From NCBI GenBank assembly GCA_002077045.2, contig KZ111196.1:38030-102029 (forward strand): a stretch of DNA of 64,000 nt, read 5' to 3'. Shown here piece after piece: positions 10,634 to 20,403 of this stretch. The DNA is from Rachicladosporium sp. CCFEE 5018. Lineage: Eukaryota; Ascomycota; Dothideomycetes; Cladosporiales; Cladosporiaceae. A program made the position numbers and the translations under genes. Below the pieces are notes generated by a model. The model was given only the letters and a program-made list of their open reading frames with translations. It was not told the origin of the DNA and did no database searches. How positions within the stretch are numbered: the first letter of the stretch is position 1; every line of letters begins with the position of its first letter.

Positions 10634-12399
10634 ATGGCCGCAAGACGAGCACTCTCATCGAGAGCACTGCACAGCCTATCACACCGAACAGCAGCACCCA
10701 CAGTCCGAATAGCCAGGATGCCTCAGTCTGCTTCATCCAGCAAAGTCGCCCTCCGCCGCTTGCATGCCACAACCTCGCAACTTCAGGCCTCTGCGCAACT
10801 GGCTACGACTTCAACCTCCTACCCCACCACCCATGAAGTCCCGGAGGTCATCAACACTCACAATTTCATCGACAACAAGTTCATCCCCTCCAAAACCTCA
10901 CAATGGATTGATCTCCACGATCCCGCAACAAATAACCTGGTGACAAGAGTGCCGCAGTCTACATCCGAAGAGCTTACAGCCGCCGTAGACTCCGCCGAGA
11001 AAGCGTTTCCAGCATGGAAGGCCACGAGTGTCCTTCACAGACAGGGCATTATGTTCAAGTACGTCGCGCTCATCCGCGAGAACTGGGATCGACTGGCTGC
11101 GAGCATCACGTTGGAGCAAGGCAAGACATTCGCCGATGCAAGGGGAGATGTCCTTCGAGGTCTTCAAGTCGCCGAGACGGCTTGCGGCATCACTACGCAA
11201 ATCACAGGAGAGGTGCTGGAAGTTGCCAAGGATATGGAGACAAGGTCGTACCGTGAGCCGCTCGGTGTGGTGGCTGCGATTTGCCCGTTCAACTTCCCCG
11301 CCATGATTCCGCTCTGGACCATTCCCATTGCGACGGTGACGGGGAATACGTGTGTCATCAAGCCGAGCGAGCGAGATCCCGGCGCTACGATGATCCTGGC
11401 TGAGCTTGCTGCGCAAGCCGGCTTTCCAGAGGGTGTGATCAACATTGTGCATGGCGCGGCGAAGACCGTAGACTTCATCCTCGATGAGCCGAGGATCAAG
11501 GCTATAAGCTTCGTGGGCTCGAACAAGGCGGGAGAGTACATCTACTCCCGTGGGTCGGCAAATGGCAAGAGAGTGCAAGCCAATTTGGGCGCGAAGAACC
11601 ATTGCGCCGTGCTGCCAGATTGCAACAAGAACCACGCCCTGAACGCGATCGCAGGCGCAGCTTTCGGCGCTGCAGGACAGCGATGCATGGCTTTGAGCAC
11701 GCTGGTACTTGTTGGCGAGACGAAGGAATGGGCGCCGCAAATTGCTGAGCGTGCGAAGGCGCTGAGCATGAATGGTGGGTTCGAAAAGGGAGCAGATCTC
11801 GGACCAGTCATCTCGCCACAGGCAAAGGAGAGGATTGAGGGATTGATCGCTAGTGCTGAGAAGGAGGGCGCGACGATCCTCTTGGATGGACGTGGGCAGA
11901 AGCCGGAGAAGTACCCCAATGGCAACTGGGTGAGTTGATGTTCACATGATGTCCAAGATTGTAGTCCACTGACAACATCCAGGTTGGCCCAACGATCATC
12001 GCAAACGTAACGCCTGATATGACATGCTACAAAGAGGAGATCTTCGGTCCTGTCCTCGTCTGCCTGAATGTCCCTACGCTGGACGATGCCATTGCTCTCA
12101 TCAACAAGAACGAATACGGCAACGGCGTCGCCTGCTTCACAACCAACGGCGCAACCGCTACGAGATTCCAGAAGGAGGTCGAGGCTGGGCAAGTTGGAAT
12201 CAATGTGCCAATTCCTGTGCCATTGCCGATGTTCAGCTTCACGGGCAACAAGAAGAGTGTCGCTGGTGGAGGTGCGAATACATTCTACGGCAAGCCGGGA
12301 ATCCAGTTCTACACGCAGCAGAAGACTGTGACGAGTTTCTGGAGTGGCGCGGATGCAGGGAGTAGCAAGGCGAGTGTAAATATGCCGACGCAGTCGTAA
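10634..12399 (+). CDS. Methylmalonate-semialdehyde dehydrogenase (acylating), mitochondrial
   Basis: ALDH6-family enzyme of valine and pyrimidine catabolism. It converts methylmalonate or malonate semialdehyde with CoA and NAD to propanoyl- or acetyl-CoA plus CO2. Exons 10634..11929 and 11983..12399 are separated by a 53-nt intron (GTGAGT..CAG) and encode 570 aa. The first about 50 residues are rich in Arg, Ser and Ala with almost no acidic residues, as in a mitochondrial presequence. Core motifs are CPFNFPAMIPLW, KPSERDPGA, VGSNKAGEYI and GQRCMALS with the catalytic Cys at residue 351; EEIFGPVL follows in exon 2. ATG 10634 is chosen because it opens the presequence and is conserved in copy B (63354). 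The tail region is in copy A only because the window ends. Confidence 0.95.
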
Positions 12400-12535
12400 G
12401 GGTGACTATGTATAACGGAACTTGAACTCTCTGTATACTGTTTACCTACGTCTATTTCCCATGAATCTCAGGTGCCGTTCGCGCGACCTACAGCTACTGA
12501 ACGCAGCGCAGCCGTGGTGATCACGGTCGTCCGAA

Positions 12536-13065
12536 TCACCTCACGAACCACACAGCCCAAGTGACTATGCTCGCAACCACCGCCCCTACGCCTGCAGCAG
12601 CTGGCACAAGCATGCCTAACATGCCGAGCATTGTCATCGTGGCGAAGATGCCTCCTGCCGGAGTAAAGGCACCGTACACCCACGCTTGGAAGCCTGCTGC
12701 GAGGGAGCCTTGCTAGAGTCAGCATATGTGTCACCAGTTCGTCCTGGGTCCCATCGCACCAGCTACGACGCCGCCAGGTCCGAAGCCTAGGCATAGGAAA
12801 AGTGTGATTACGACTGTGAACGTGATCCACCATACTGTGATAAGCAGCAAGACGTCTGCGACCAACCATCAGCACGAATATCGCCAAGCAGATGATGACC
12901 AGTAGTCCTACGGGGTTGAGCGAGCCAGGCTATCAAGCTTGCCCAATGGGTGGAAAGGTATCCGAATACCACATTGCGCTCCACGGCAAAGCTATGTAGT
13001 CCAGCAGCGAAGCTAGTGGCGTTCGTAAAGTTCGCACTGGCGAGGATGAGGTTGGTGAGTGGCAT
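12536..13065 (-). CDS. Small membrane protein, interferon-induced 6-16 (Ifi-6-16)-like
   Basis: Three-exon model on the minus strand: 12912..13065, 12760..12855, 12536..12708, total 423 nt, 140 aa. Intron 1 is 56 nt (GTAGGA..CAG, weak donor); intron 2 is 51 nt (GTGCGA..AAG with a GCTGAC branch site). The joined product has a short N-terminus, a strong hydrophobic helix (TVWWITFTVVITLFLCLGFG), then GVVAGSLAAGFQAWVYGAFT and GIFATMTMLGMLG, the Gly/Ala-rich pattern of the Ifi-6-16/FAM14 family. In animals these are small organelle membrane proteins; fungal function is unknown. It converges on MMSDH. The family call rests on motif recall and the model is unsupported by transcripts. Confidence 0.6.
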
Positions 13066-13885
13066 ATCTGTCCCACGGCACGGCGAGAGAACAGCGGGGT
13101 TATCTCTACCGGTGAGATTGAATAGGGAAGTGTTAAGAACGATGGGTTGGTAAGACGAGCGCGATCCTGCCTGTTCTTGACCTCGTTCTCCCCGAGACAG
13201 GATGGCTACGGCGCATTTGCGCAGGCGGCACAGATAGGCGCCTTACCGGTAGCAGACTCAGCCTTACGCGCGAGACACACCATTCATTGGCCATAATGTC
13301 TTGTTGAAAGACTGGCTAAAATATGCTCTTCGTTCCTAACAATTTCTTGGCTGAGCGGAGGAGGCAGTCGTATTACATGCTCGGCTACCAACTCGAGTAT
13401 ACTTTTCGTAAGAAGCCACAGCTCATCATCGGCGGGACCTGGGACAAATCCGCTCGAGCGCAGCTGGTGAAATACTATTTCACCGCTAAGTGGAAAAAAG
13501 CGATTTATTAAAATCGCACGAACAGCTCAACAACAGGAAAGCGACTATGCCGCGCATGTTGATATGCGATGAAGGTTTGGGGGGAGGTGAGGCATAAGAT
13601 GAAGTGCTCAAGGCACGCAGATCACTTGCGACTGAATCACGATCACCCGCTCACATACCTGCTCGCGTCTCCTGTTGATTCCTGCTATCGACGTCGCTGC
13701 TCTTGAGGACTCTCTCACGAAAACCAAATTGCCTATTGGGTGCGAGATAATGTGCTTATTATATGAATATTGCGTACTGGTGGCGCGATGACTAGGGCGC
13801 TTGGCTTTCCAGGCGCCGCAGACCTGCATATGCAGTCTAGCACAGTAATGAGTCAACGAAGCGCTAAATTTTGAGCAATGTCAGC
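13066..13885. other. Intergenic subtelomeric stretch, no gene recognised
   Basis: About 0.8 kb. A 62-codon ORF at 13323-13511 (plus) has no recognisable family or splice context. No RNA gene or repeat structure seen. Confidence 0.4.
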
Positions 13886-14044
13886 ATGGTTCTGCCCGGA
13901 AAGATTTGGCACCTCATCGCACAGCGACTGGACGAGGACAGACCGACTGGTCTGAGTGCGTTCTCGAGGACATGCAGAACGCTTCACTCGGCTGCGGTGC
14001 CGTCCTTGTGCAAGAGCATTCGCCTGAAATATCACTCGGCTTGA
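13886..14044 (+). pseudogene. F-box-like N-terminus cut off by an in-frame TGA
   Basis: ATG 13886 opens 52 codons beginning MVLPGKIWHLIAQ and including FSRTCRTLHSAAVPSLCKSI, which fits an F-box (LP..I...I...L, then L......F). The frame stops at TGA 14042-14044 and continues open in the same frame for 19 codons to ATG 14102 of the next entry. No canonical intron removes the stop without deleting conserved F-box residues. It reads as the true start of the 14102-15988 gene, interrupted by one nonsense codon or a base error. Confidence 0.6.
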
Positions 14045-14101
14045 CCGAACCCTCCCTATGAACAAGGTTCCATTCCCGGACAGATCTCACGATGGCAGCG
14101 T

Positions 14102-15988
14102 ATGCTCAAAGCTCGCTCTGCGCATCGCTTCGTTCGGTCGATACGAGTAGTGGAGTTTGATCAACATCGATGTGGTTCACCATGCCCGGCAATCTTCGAT
14201 CTCGTGAATGAAGATGACGACTTCGCCATTACGATGCACGATCATACCTTGTCAGAGCTACCGCTCGAGATCGACGGTGCAGAATGCCAGCTGGCTGCTG
14301 ATCGGGGCTGGCGTCCTCTTGCGGAACTGATTTCAACACTACCTGCGCTGGACGACTTCTACTACTTCTGCAAGCCTCGACTTCCGAGGTCTGTATGGCA
14401 AGCCTTGGACAAAGAGACGTCTCGCTGTCGGGTACATGTGCAATCTTCCTGGATTGGAAGAACCATGGAAGCGGATCCGCTTGACCCACTGGACATGGCA
14501 GTATTGACTTCGCGGAGACTGCGCACGATTCGCGCCTGGGTACCGTTCTGTAGCCTCGAGCCGTACGAAGATGGTACAGCAAGAGTCCTGCAAACACTAC
14601 TCAAACAGTCCAACCCTGCACTCGAGCATGTATCGTATAACGCACGTGGCATCCGTTTCCAGGATCGATATCGAGGTGGAATCCAGAGCACAACGTGCGA
14701 CAGAATACATCGAAAGCTTGAGAAGCTGTGCCTACTCGAGGGCAGTAGAGATGCTTGTATTCGACTCAGAAGCTTCGAGTTTAGTGTTAGCCCGCATGAG
14801 GCATACGAGCATTGGGGTCCCATGCTTCAATCCTGGATCAGCGATGGCTGTATTGACCATGTCGATGTGCTGAAACTCCGGATATCACCAGAACGAATTG
14901 ATGCCGCTGTGGTATCGCATCTCTCGCGCTTCAATTTGCTTACAACCTTGGTCATCGGACATGAAAAAGAGCTGATCCGTGATGCGATCTCCTCACCTGA
15001 TCCTCTTGCAGGTCTCCTGAACGTTGTCCGACCTCTCCAAGCTATCCGATTTCTGTGTCATGTTAGCGATGCAGCGTATGCAAGCCTGCTAGGTCAGCAT
15101 GGACCTACCTTACGACGTCTGTGGTTTGCAAGAACCATGGAATATGCGGGCAGGAACGCTCCGCGAGCATTCGACCTATCAGAGCTTGAAGCGCTAGTCA
15201 ATCAGTGCCCAACACTCGAAGACCTGATGCTTGCGATCACGCGATCACAAGGAGACGGCAACGAGCGCAAGTCATATCAGACTTTGGGAAAATTGCAGTA
15301 CCTTACTCATCTGTCACTACTTCTCGACTGCCGGGATTTGTCTCTGTATACACCTGATGTATCTGAGGACGATGAGTCACAAGAGGATGATGAGGAGCAG
15401 ACCAGTTCTTCCGATGGCGGTCATAGCGAGTCCGAGGGCGAGCCCTCTGACTATCTATGTATCTACGACCCATCGTCCAGTTCGTCGTCTGATTCGTCGT
15501 CTGCGAGCGCCGATGACGAAAGCGTAGAGTATCCAGTACCGAACCTCGAGCCAGCACGCCATATCCGTCACTTCTGCGCGCGTGATGTGCGGACGGCGAT
15601 GATCAATGCAGCTTTGGACGAGTCTATGGCGCGCAGTATCTTCTCAGCCATCTTCGACTCACCATCATGTGGATCAATTCCCCAGAAGCGACGTCACCTG
15701 GAACTGCGGCCGGAGAATGGCGTCTACTCCGAAGGACTGACTGGTGTCATGTCGACGTTGGCGAGATGGTGGTGTGTTGAGCGTGAACTCGGCGATCTAT
15801 CGCTTAGGGTCACGCGAATCAGAAGTAAAGGTGACTGGTATGCTAAGCACTGCGAGACCGATACGGCGCTCGCACCAGCAGTCGAGAAGATATTCAGGAG
15901 CATTTGGCCTTCGAATTTGGAGGGGCCAGGATCTTGGATGACGGACTGGTCTAGTATTCCACTATACTCGCCGGATAGACACGACTGA
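14102..15988 (+). CDS. F-box/LRR-type protein body, possibly a truncated or dead gene
   Basis: 628-aa open frame without introns. It looks like the C-terminal part of a fungal F-box protein: repeated short leucine-rich stretches (RRLRTIRAWV, LTTLVIGH, LEALVNQCPTLEDLMLAI, LQYLTHLSLLL) like irregular LRRs, then an acidic/serine-rich linker (about residues 420-475) and a conserved-looking C-terminus. F-box proteins recruit substrates to SCF ubiquitin ligases. The F-box itself lies upstream behind an in-frame TGA, so from ATG 14102 the protein would lack Skp1 binding. It sits about 4 kb from the telomere, where such genes often decay. LRR assignment is by eye. Confidence 0.6.
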   Translation: MLKARSAHRFVRSIRVVEFDQHRCGSPCPAIFDLVNEDDDFAITMHDHTLSELPLEIDGAECQLAADRGWRPLAELISTLPALDDFYYFCKPRLPRSVWQALDKETSRCRVHVQSSWIGRTMEADPLDPLDMAVLTSRRLRTIRAWVPFCSLEPYEDGTARVLQTLLKQSNPALEHVSYNARGIRFQDRYRGGIQSTTCDRIHRKLEKLCLLEGSRDACIRLRSFEFSVSPHEAYEHWGPMLQSWISDGCIDHVDVLKLRISPERIDAAVVSHLSRFNLLTTLVIGHEKELIRDAISSPDPLAGLLNVVRPLQAIRFLCHVSDAAYASLLGQHGPTLRRLWFARTMEYAGRNAPRAFDLSELEALVNQCPTLEDLMLAITRSQGDGNERKSYQTLGKLQYLTHLSLLLDCRDLSLYTPDVSEDDESQEDDEEQTSSSDGGHSESEGEPSDYLCIYDPSSSSSSDSSSASADDESVEYPVPNLEPARHIRHFCARDVRTAMINAALDESMARSIFSAIFDSPSCGSIPQKRRHLELRPENGVYSEGLTGVMSTLARWWCVERELGDLSLRVTRIRSKGDWYAKHCETDTALAPAVEKIFRSIWPSNLEGPGSWMTDWSSIPLYSPDRHD

Positions 15989-16424
15989 GACGGCTGCGCA
16001 TGTGATTGCAAGCATCAATTCGTGACGGCTGCCAAGGATCACAGAGATACTCTTTCTCATATGTCTTATAGGTGCAAAGCTGATCCGCGATACATTCGAG
16101 CTGAATGCCGCAGGCAGTGTTGTACGGATGGCCCTACAGCCAGCTGCCGCATCGGGATGCATGCTGCAGCAGCTGGTCACCTGTCAAGTGCATGCTGCGG
16201 AAGAGCCAACGCTTGCTTGGCCAAACATCGAAGTCGTGGCAAGGAGAGATGGCGGTGGTAATCCGCCTAGGGTCGCGCATGTGTGAGGAATTACGCAACG
16301 GGAGTTCTTCCGGATCGATTGAGCGATGAGAGATGTGTGCAGGGGAGTGAGAGAAAAGGTTTTGATGCTCTGCGGGAGCTAGAAGTAATCACTGTATCAG
16401 ATTTATCACCTGTCTTGTCGTACT
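15989..16424. other. Convergent intergenic region
   Basis: 436 nt between the 3' ends of the F-box-like gene and the DUF4804-like gene. Expected to hold both polyadenylation regions; no feature recognised. Confidence 0.4.
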
Positions 16425-17612
16425 TCAACGCCCTCCATCGCATATCTTGATCTTCTTCACGAAGTCAGGATTGACGAGCGGGTTGTGCAGCTCTGCGATG
16501 GTCGACATGCACGCTGCTGCAGGATCTCCACTTCCTGCTAGCGATCCCGACCAGTATTCGTTGCCAGGGAACGAGTTGCCATCCCATGCATAGCTTAGCA
16601 CAAGCAACTCACCTCCGTCAAGCTTCTCCGCAGGGTTCCGTTTGCTGAACAGTACTGTGATACCCTTGGCTGCGCCAGCGTTGATTACGGTCTGCTGTAT
16701 CGTTTTGTCCACATTGATCCAAGCAAACTCGATGGTGGAGATGTGTGGAAGATCCAGTTCTGCGATCACATCGGCGAATGTCTGGATGTAGTAGTCTGGT
16801 TGATGGTGCGAGTGCTCCCATACGCCCAGGCCGAGGCCGACGACGTATGTCCAGGCTTTGCGCTTTGCCTCGCCTGCGCGAGCGTTCGATTCGATGAGCA
16901 GCACCTCGGCGGTGATGCGTACACGCGCCTTGTAAATGTCTGCATCGAAGCTCGCGCGAGCGTTCTTTGTCGCTCCAAAAAATGACTGGATCAATTCACT
17001 GAGTGCGGGGTGCTGGAAGCTTCTGTCTGAAGTCGGCAGAATATGGGTCGAGTCCATGCGATCGTCCCGCTCGAAGCGAGCTCCGACTAAGCCAATGATG
17101 ATGCCGCGATCTTCGAATGTTCCGGGTCGACCTGCTTTCCCGTGATTGTAGCGGTTTCCGTCGTTGATGAAAAAGCTGGGACTGCTGACACCGATTAAGG
17201 ATGAGAGCATGATCTCATCGTAGGATAGGTACTGGTCGAGTGTGAGGTAGCGATTGAGATGCTGAGCGTCTGAGCCGTTCCTGTCCCATTCGTCGCAGGT
17301 GTCGACACCGCTCATGGTGTTGCCGTCGCGTAGCATCGTGTAGTCGTCACCTCCCATGAACACAAGTGGGCGCTTCTCGATGAAGCGGGCGACCAGATCT
17401 TGCCAGGTGAAGGATGGAACGTAAAGTGCTTTCTCGTGCTTCGACCCATGCTTGCGCTTGTGCACGAGGAAGCGCTGCAGCAGATCCGGGAATCTCGAGT
17501 GGATGATGATGCGAGTTGCTTTCGCATCGTTTGACACGGTGGTAGTGTCGAAGTTCCGCACGCTGTTGGCCGTGGTCGGTTGCTGTACAGCCAGGGCGCG
17601 AGTGCTCAACAT
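16425..17612 (-). CDS. Uncharacterised protein, DUF4804-like
   Basis: Single-exon frame of 395 aa from a true ATG. Notable segments are EKRPLVFMGGDDYTMLRDG (about residues 79-97), LSYDEIMLSSLIGVSSPSFF, RGIIIGLVGARFE, and near the C-terminus SYAWDGNSFPGNEYW followed by GSGDPAAACMSTI. I recall this pattern from the DUF4804 family of eukaryotic and Legionella-like proteins of unknown function, but cannot verify it. No signal peptide is clear; residues 1-25 could be a weak mitochondrial presequence. It is divergent from the gene at 18111 over 498 nt. No function is proposed. Confidence 0.7.
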   Translation of the reverse strand: MLSTRALAVQQPTTANSVRNFDTTTVSNDAKATRIIIHSRFPDLLQRFLVHKRKHGSKHEKALYVPSFTWQDLVARFIEKRPLVFMGGDDYTMLRDGNTMSGVDTCDEWDRNGSDAQHLNRYLTLDQYLSYDEIMLSSLIGVSSPSFFINDGNRYNHGKAGRPGTFEDRGIIIGLVGARFERDDRMDSTHILPTSDRSFQHPALSELIQSFFGATKNARASFDADIYKARVRITAEVLLIESNARAGEAKRKAWTYVVGLGLGVWEHSHHQPDYYIQTFADVIAELDLPHISTIEFAWINVDKTIQQTVINAGAAKGITVLFSKRNPAEKLDGGELLVLSYAWDGNSFPGNEYWSGSLAGSGDPAAACMSTIAELHNPLVNPDFVKKIKICDGGR

Positions 17613-18110
17613 GTTGTGGTGGATGTGAAGCTGGATGTTGTAGTGATGTTGTCACGCTGAACGTGCGCCGAATAGCCAAGATTGAGACGGGAGATCACAG
17701 TGTGCGGTACCTAGTATTTGTACTCTGGAACAGAGCGTGACTCAAAATCAACGAAAGGAAGCACTCACTCATGCACTGCCTCGCTGCCGCCTCCAAGAGA
17801 ATACCAGAACTCTGGCCTGGCGACGGTACATTGAGGGCATGACTCGGACGCGCTCCTCGATGAAGAGCACGAAGAGTCGAGTGACCGGATCTCTATAAAG
17901 TGTCACGATGTGAATCTACTTCTCTGATACATGATGAATGTCGCGAAAGGAGGTCGAGATCGCGTTGATGAAGACTACAAAATGCGGCAGGAGGAAAGTT
18001 TGTCCGATGCGCTCTCTCACGGAAGACATTTTGCAGACCAACGTTAGCAATGCCCTGCGATACCCTGAGTGTGCGACTGAACATTGCTTCGATTAAGTCG
18101 GTTTAATTCG
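17613..18110. promoter_or_regulatory. Divergent promoter region
   Basis: 498 nt between the starts of the DUF4804-like gene (minus) and the small membrane protein (plus). No motif recognised. Confidence 0.4.
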
Positions 18111-18584
18111 ATGTCAAGCGCCGCTCCCCTAGAGGTCAGCCAAGATGTCACCAACAAGGCGAAGAGCAGACTCGCTCGTGCAGCAGACTCGGCGAAATAC
18201 CTCTACGACCCCAAAACTGGACCCAAGCCAACCCACTTCCACACACGCACCTTTCTGAAGAGCTTGCGATACTTCACCATCTTTGCGTTCTGGCGGCTTG
18301 TGCGATACGCGAAATATGCAGCGGTGGGAGCTATTGCCGCGGCAGTCAGCGGCACCGTGATTGGATCCGTGGTTAGTGGTGCTGCATTTGTGGTGGCGCC
18401 GACTGGTATCCTTGGCGGCGCAACGATTGGACTGGTATGGGCGATCGCGAAGTACGGCTTTCGCCGCGTGAGAACGAAGGCGGGTGGACGGGCAGCGCAG
18501 CATTCGAACCCTCGGCTGGATGAGAAGGCGGACGCTGGGAAGATGGAGGTGCAGCGAGCACCGCCCAGGGTCGACCCTTGGTGA
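18111..18584 (+). CDS. Hypothetical small membrane protein
   Basis: 157 aa from ATG 18111; the open frame extends 27 nt further upstream but only from TTG. A basic N-terminal half (residues 1-60) is followed by a Gly/Ala/Val-rich hydrophobic stretch, roughly residues 67-115, containing AVGAIAAAVSGTVIGSVVSG and GILGGATIGLVWAIA, enough for two membrane helices. The tail is charged. I do not recognise the family. It could be a mitochondrial or vacuolar membrane protein; coding status rests on the coherent hydrophobic pattern and ORF length. Confidence 0.5.
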   Translation: MSSAAPLEVSQDVTNKAKSRLARAADSAKYLYDPKTGPKPTHFHTRTFLKSLRYFTIFAFWRLVRYAKYAAVGAIAAAVSGTVIGSVVSGAAFVVAPTGILGGATIGLVWAIAKYGFRRVRTKAGGRAAQHSNPRLDEKADAGKMEVQRAPPRVDPW

Positions 18585-19674
18585 TCTGCGATGAGCAGGC
18601 GGGATGCTGGACAATCGGAACACTCAGCTGGTAGATGATTGCTATGAGATCGCGGTAGCCGAACGCTTCGTCGCCAGTGCACGGTGGATTCGAGGGCCGC
18701 ATACGATGGTCTATTTCGGGGTGTCGAATGCGATGTGATCCGGATAAGAGCTGTGGCATGCTTGGGTTACTGTTCGGCAGAGCGACGAATAAGAGAGCAG
18801 CGCGAGCGATCGAATATTTAGCGCTCGACATTTGCTTGCTTATGTGGACGAAGATGGACAGGACGGTTTTGACTAGCCATCCGAAGCTCGAAGCTCACCG
18901 CAGCCATCGACGTTGCGTAATATCGCACTTGTGTATCCGTACGCTCTATGTATACTTGACGATGCTGCCGTCACCTCTGGCTTTGAAGCTGCGCCGAACA
19001 CTGAGCTTTATGCCGCAGGTGTTGGCACCGCTCTGGTACAGCCGAAGGTTCATGCAGCGACTTACCAATGGCTTGTCTGATGGCGCGCCCTTCTCCGAAC
19101 GCCTGCGTCCATGTTCTTGCTGAGGCACCCACAACAGCGCAACGGCGATGGAGTGTGGATGAGAGAGAGTGCTGAATTGCTGGTGCTCGCTCACCCTGCT
19201 CGGAGACTCTCGAGGTTGCGACGAATCATCGTTGTCACGATCGCAGCTAGCGTATGGGATCATTGCTGGCGTTTCAGACATCTGGTGAAGTGGAAGTTTG
19301 AACGGTAGCGAGTCTGGCTGTCGAGTCGCCGTACAAATCATGTTATACCTGGCGAAGCTCATCTTGCGGTATGCTCAATCACGGTGTCCCCATTCTGCGG
19401 ACAATGCAGGACCTCCGGAAACGTCGCTGTGTACCTCACCTACGGTCGTCACGTCGAGAGTGGCATCGGAAGACTGCAGCACCGCTAGGCAGAGCTGACG
19501 GATGTCATAAGGTATTGCGACTATACGTATAACAAGCTGAATTCCGTTTCACATAGTCTCAGCTTGCTCAGAACATTGCTCGTTGCTACCTTGGCTGAAC
19601 GCTTCTACGTAGACTCCCACTCGCCCCAATCGCTCACCCTCATTGCCATTCGCCGTCGCCTGCTGCCTCCGGTG
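18585..19674. other. Subtelomeric non-coding stretch
   Basis: About 1.1 kb with only short overlapping ORFs (longest 148 codons, 18677-19123, no recognisable motif). No RNA gene seen. Confidence 0.4.
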
Positions 19675-20160
19675 CTGCTCTTCGTCGCATCTCGTCCTCA
19701 GTGTAGACCGTCGCCGCCTGCGCAATCTCAATGCTGGTCTTCGCTTGCTCGTTGCTCAGCGCTGCTCGTGCTCGCATGCTAATACTCGCCTGTTGATCCT
19801 CGCCTCCCCGTCTTCGCCTGCGAGTCCTGAGTGCTGACCCAAATCTGCCCGTCTTCGCTTGCTGGTATTCGGTGCCGCTAGTCTCTGCGCGCTGGTCGTC
19901 AGTGCTGTTCATCTTCCCGGCTGGTTGTCAGTGCTGCTCGCCGTCATCAGCTAAGTGTCGCCGGCCAATAGTCGCCGACCCGTTAACGCCCGCTTGGCTA
20001 CTAGTGCTGTCCGTCTTCGCCGGCTACTTGTCGCCTGTTCCACGTCGCCTGCTGCTGGTTGTCAGTGTTGCATGCTTTCGCTTGCTGGTCCTCAGTGTTA
20101 CGTGTCTTCGCCCGTTGGTCCTCATGCCTGCTCGCCCTGCTCGATGTTACATGGCTGCCA
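19675..20160 (+). repeat. Degenerate subtelomeric minisatellite
   Basis: Imperfect repetition of a pyrimidine-rich unit close to GTCTTCGCCTGCTGGT followed by CTCAGTGCTGCTC, recurring every roughly 30-50 nt with substitutions and length changes (for example near 19735, 19822, 19853, 20011 and 20073). It directly abuts the telomere array. It is much too diverged to be recent tandem copies. ORFs read through it because it is stop-poor; they are not genes. Confidence 0.65.
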
Positions 20161-20172
20161 TGAATGTGTGCA

Positions 20173-20303
20173 GGGTTAGGGTTAGGGTTAGGGTTAGGGT
20201 TAGGGTTAGGGTTAGGGTTAGGGTTAGGGTTAGGGTTAGGGTTAGGGTTAGGGTTAGGGTTAGGGTTAGGGTTAGGGTTAGGGTTAGGGTTAGGGTTAGG
20301 GTT
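20173..20303 (+). repeat. Telomere repeat (GGGTTA)n, chromosome end
   Basis: 131 nt of perfect GGGTTA, 21 full units plus 5 nt, broken off by the N gap. The G-rich strand runs 5' to 3' toward the right, so the chromosome end lies at the right of this contig: bases 1-20303 are a right-hand chromosome arm end. TTAGGG is the standard telomere unit of filamentous ascomycetes. Confidence 0.97.
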
Positions 20304-20403
20304 NNNNNNNNNNNNNNNNNNNNNNNNNNNNNNNNNNNNNNNNNNNNNNNNNNNNNNNNNNNNNNNNNNNNNNNNNNNNNNNNNNNNNNNNNNNNNNNNN
20401 NNN
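20304..20403. other. Assembly gap (100 N)
   Basis: Exactly 100 N, a common placeholder for a gap of unknown size. It joins a telomere to the interior of a gene, so the scaffold order here is doubtful. Confidence 0.99.

Larger units (their letters stand above)
1..11280. repeat. Homeologous block, copy A
   Basis: Collinear with 52722-64000 in the same orientation. The offset is 52721 at the left edge, 52717-52719 in the middle and 52720 at the right edge, so there are very few indels in 11.28 kb. It holds LMBD1 (partial), CFT1, a secreted protein gene (dead in this copy), a glucokinase-like gene and the start of MMSDH. Both ends are set by the window, so the homology probably continues further. 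Divergence is patchy (see findings). It could be homeologs of a hybrid or duplicated genome, two haplotypes, or a segmental duplication. Confidence 0.95.

Noticed and set aside
10898..11740. 280-codon ORF on the minus strand inside MMSDH
   Set aside because: Antisense shadow of a strongly conserved enzyme; no family resemblance.
13323..13511. 62-codon ORF, possible transposase scrap
   Set aside because: No recognisable motif, no inverted repeats and no target-site duplication seen.
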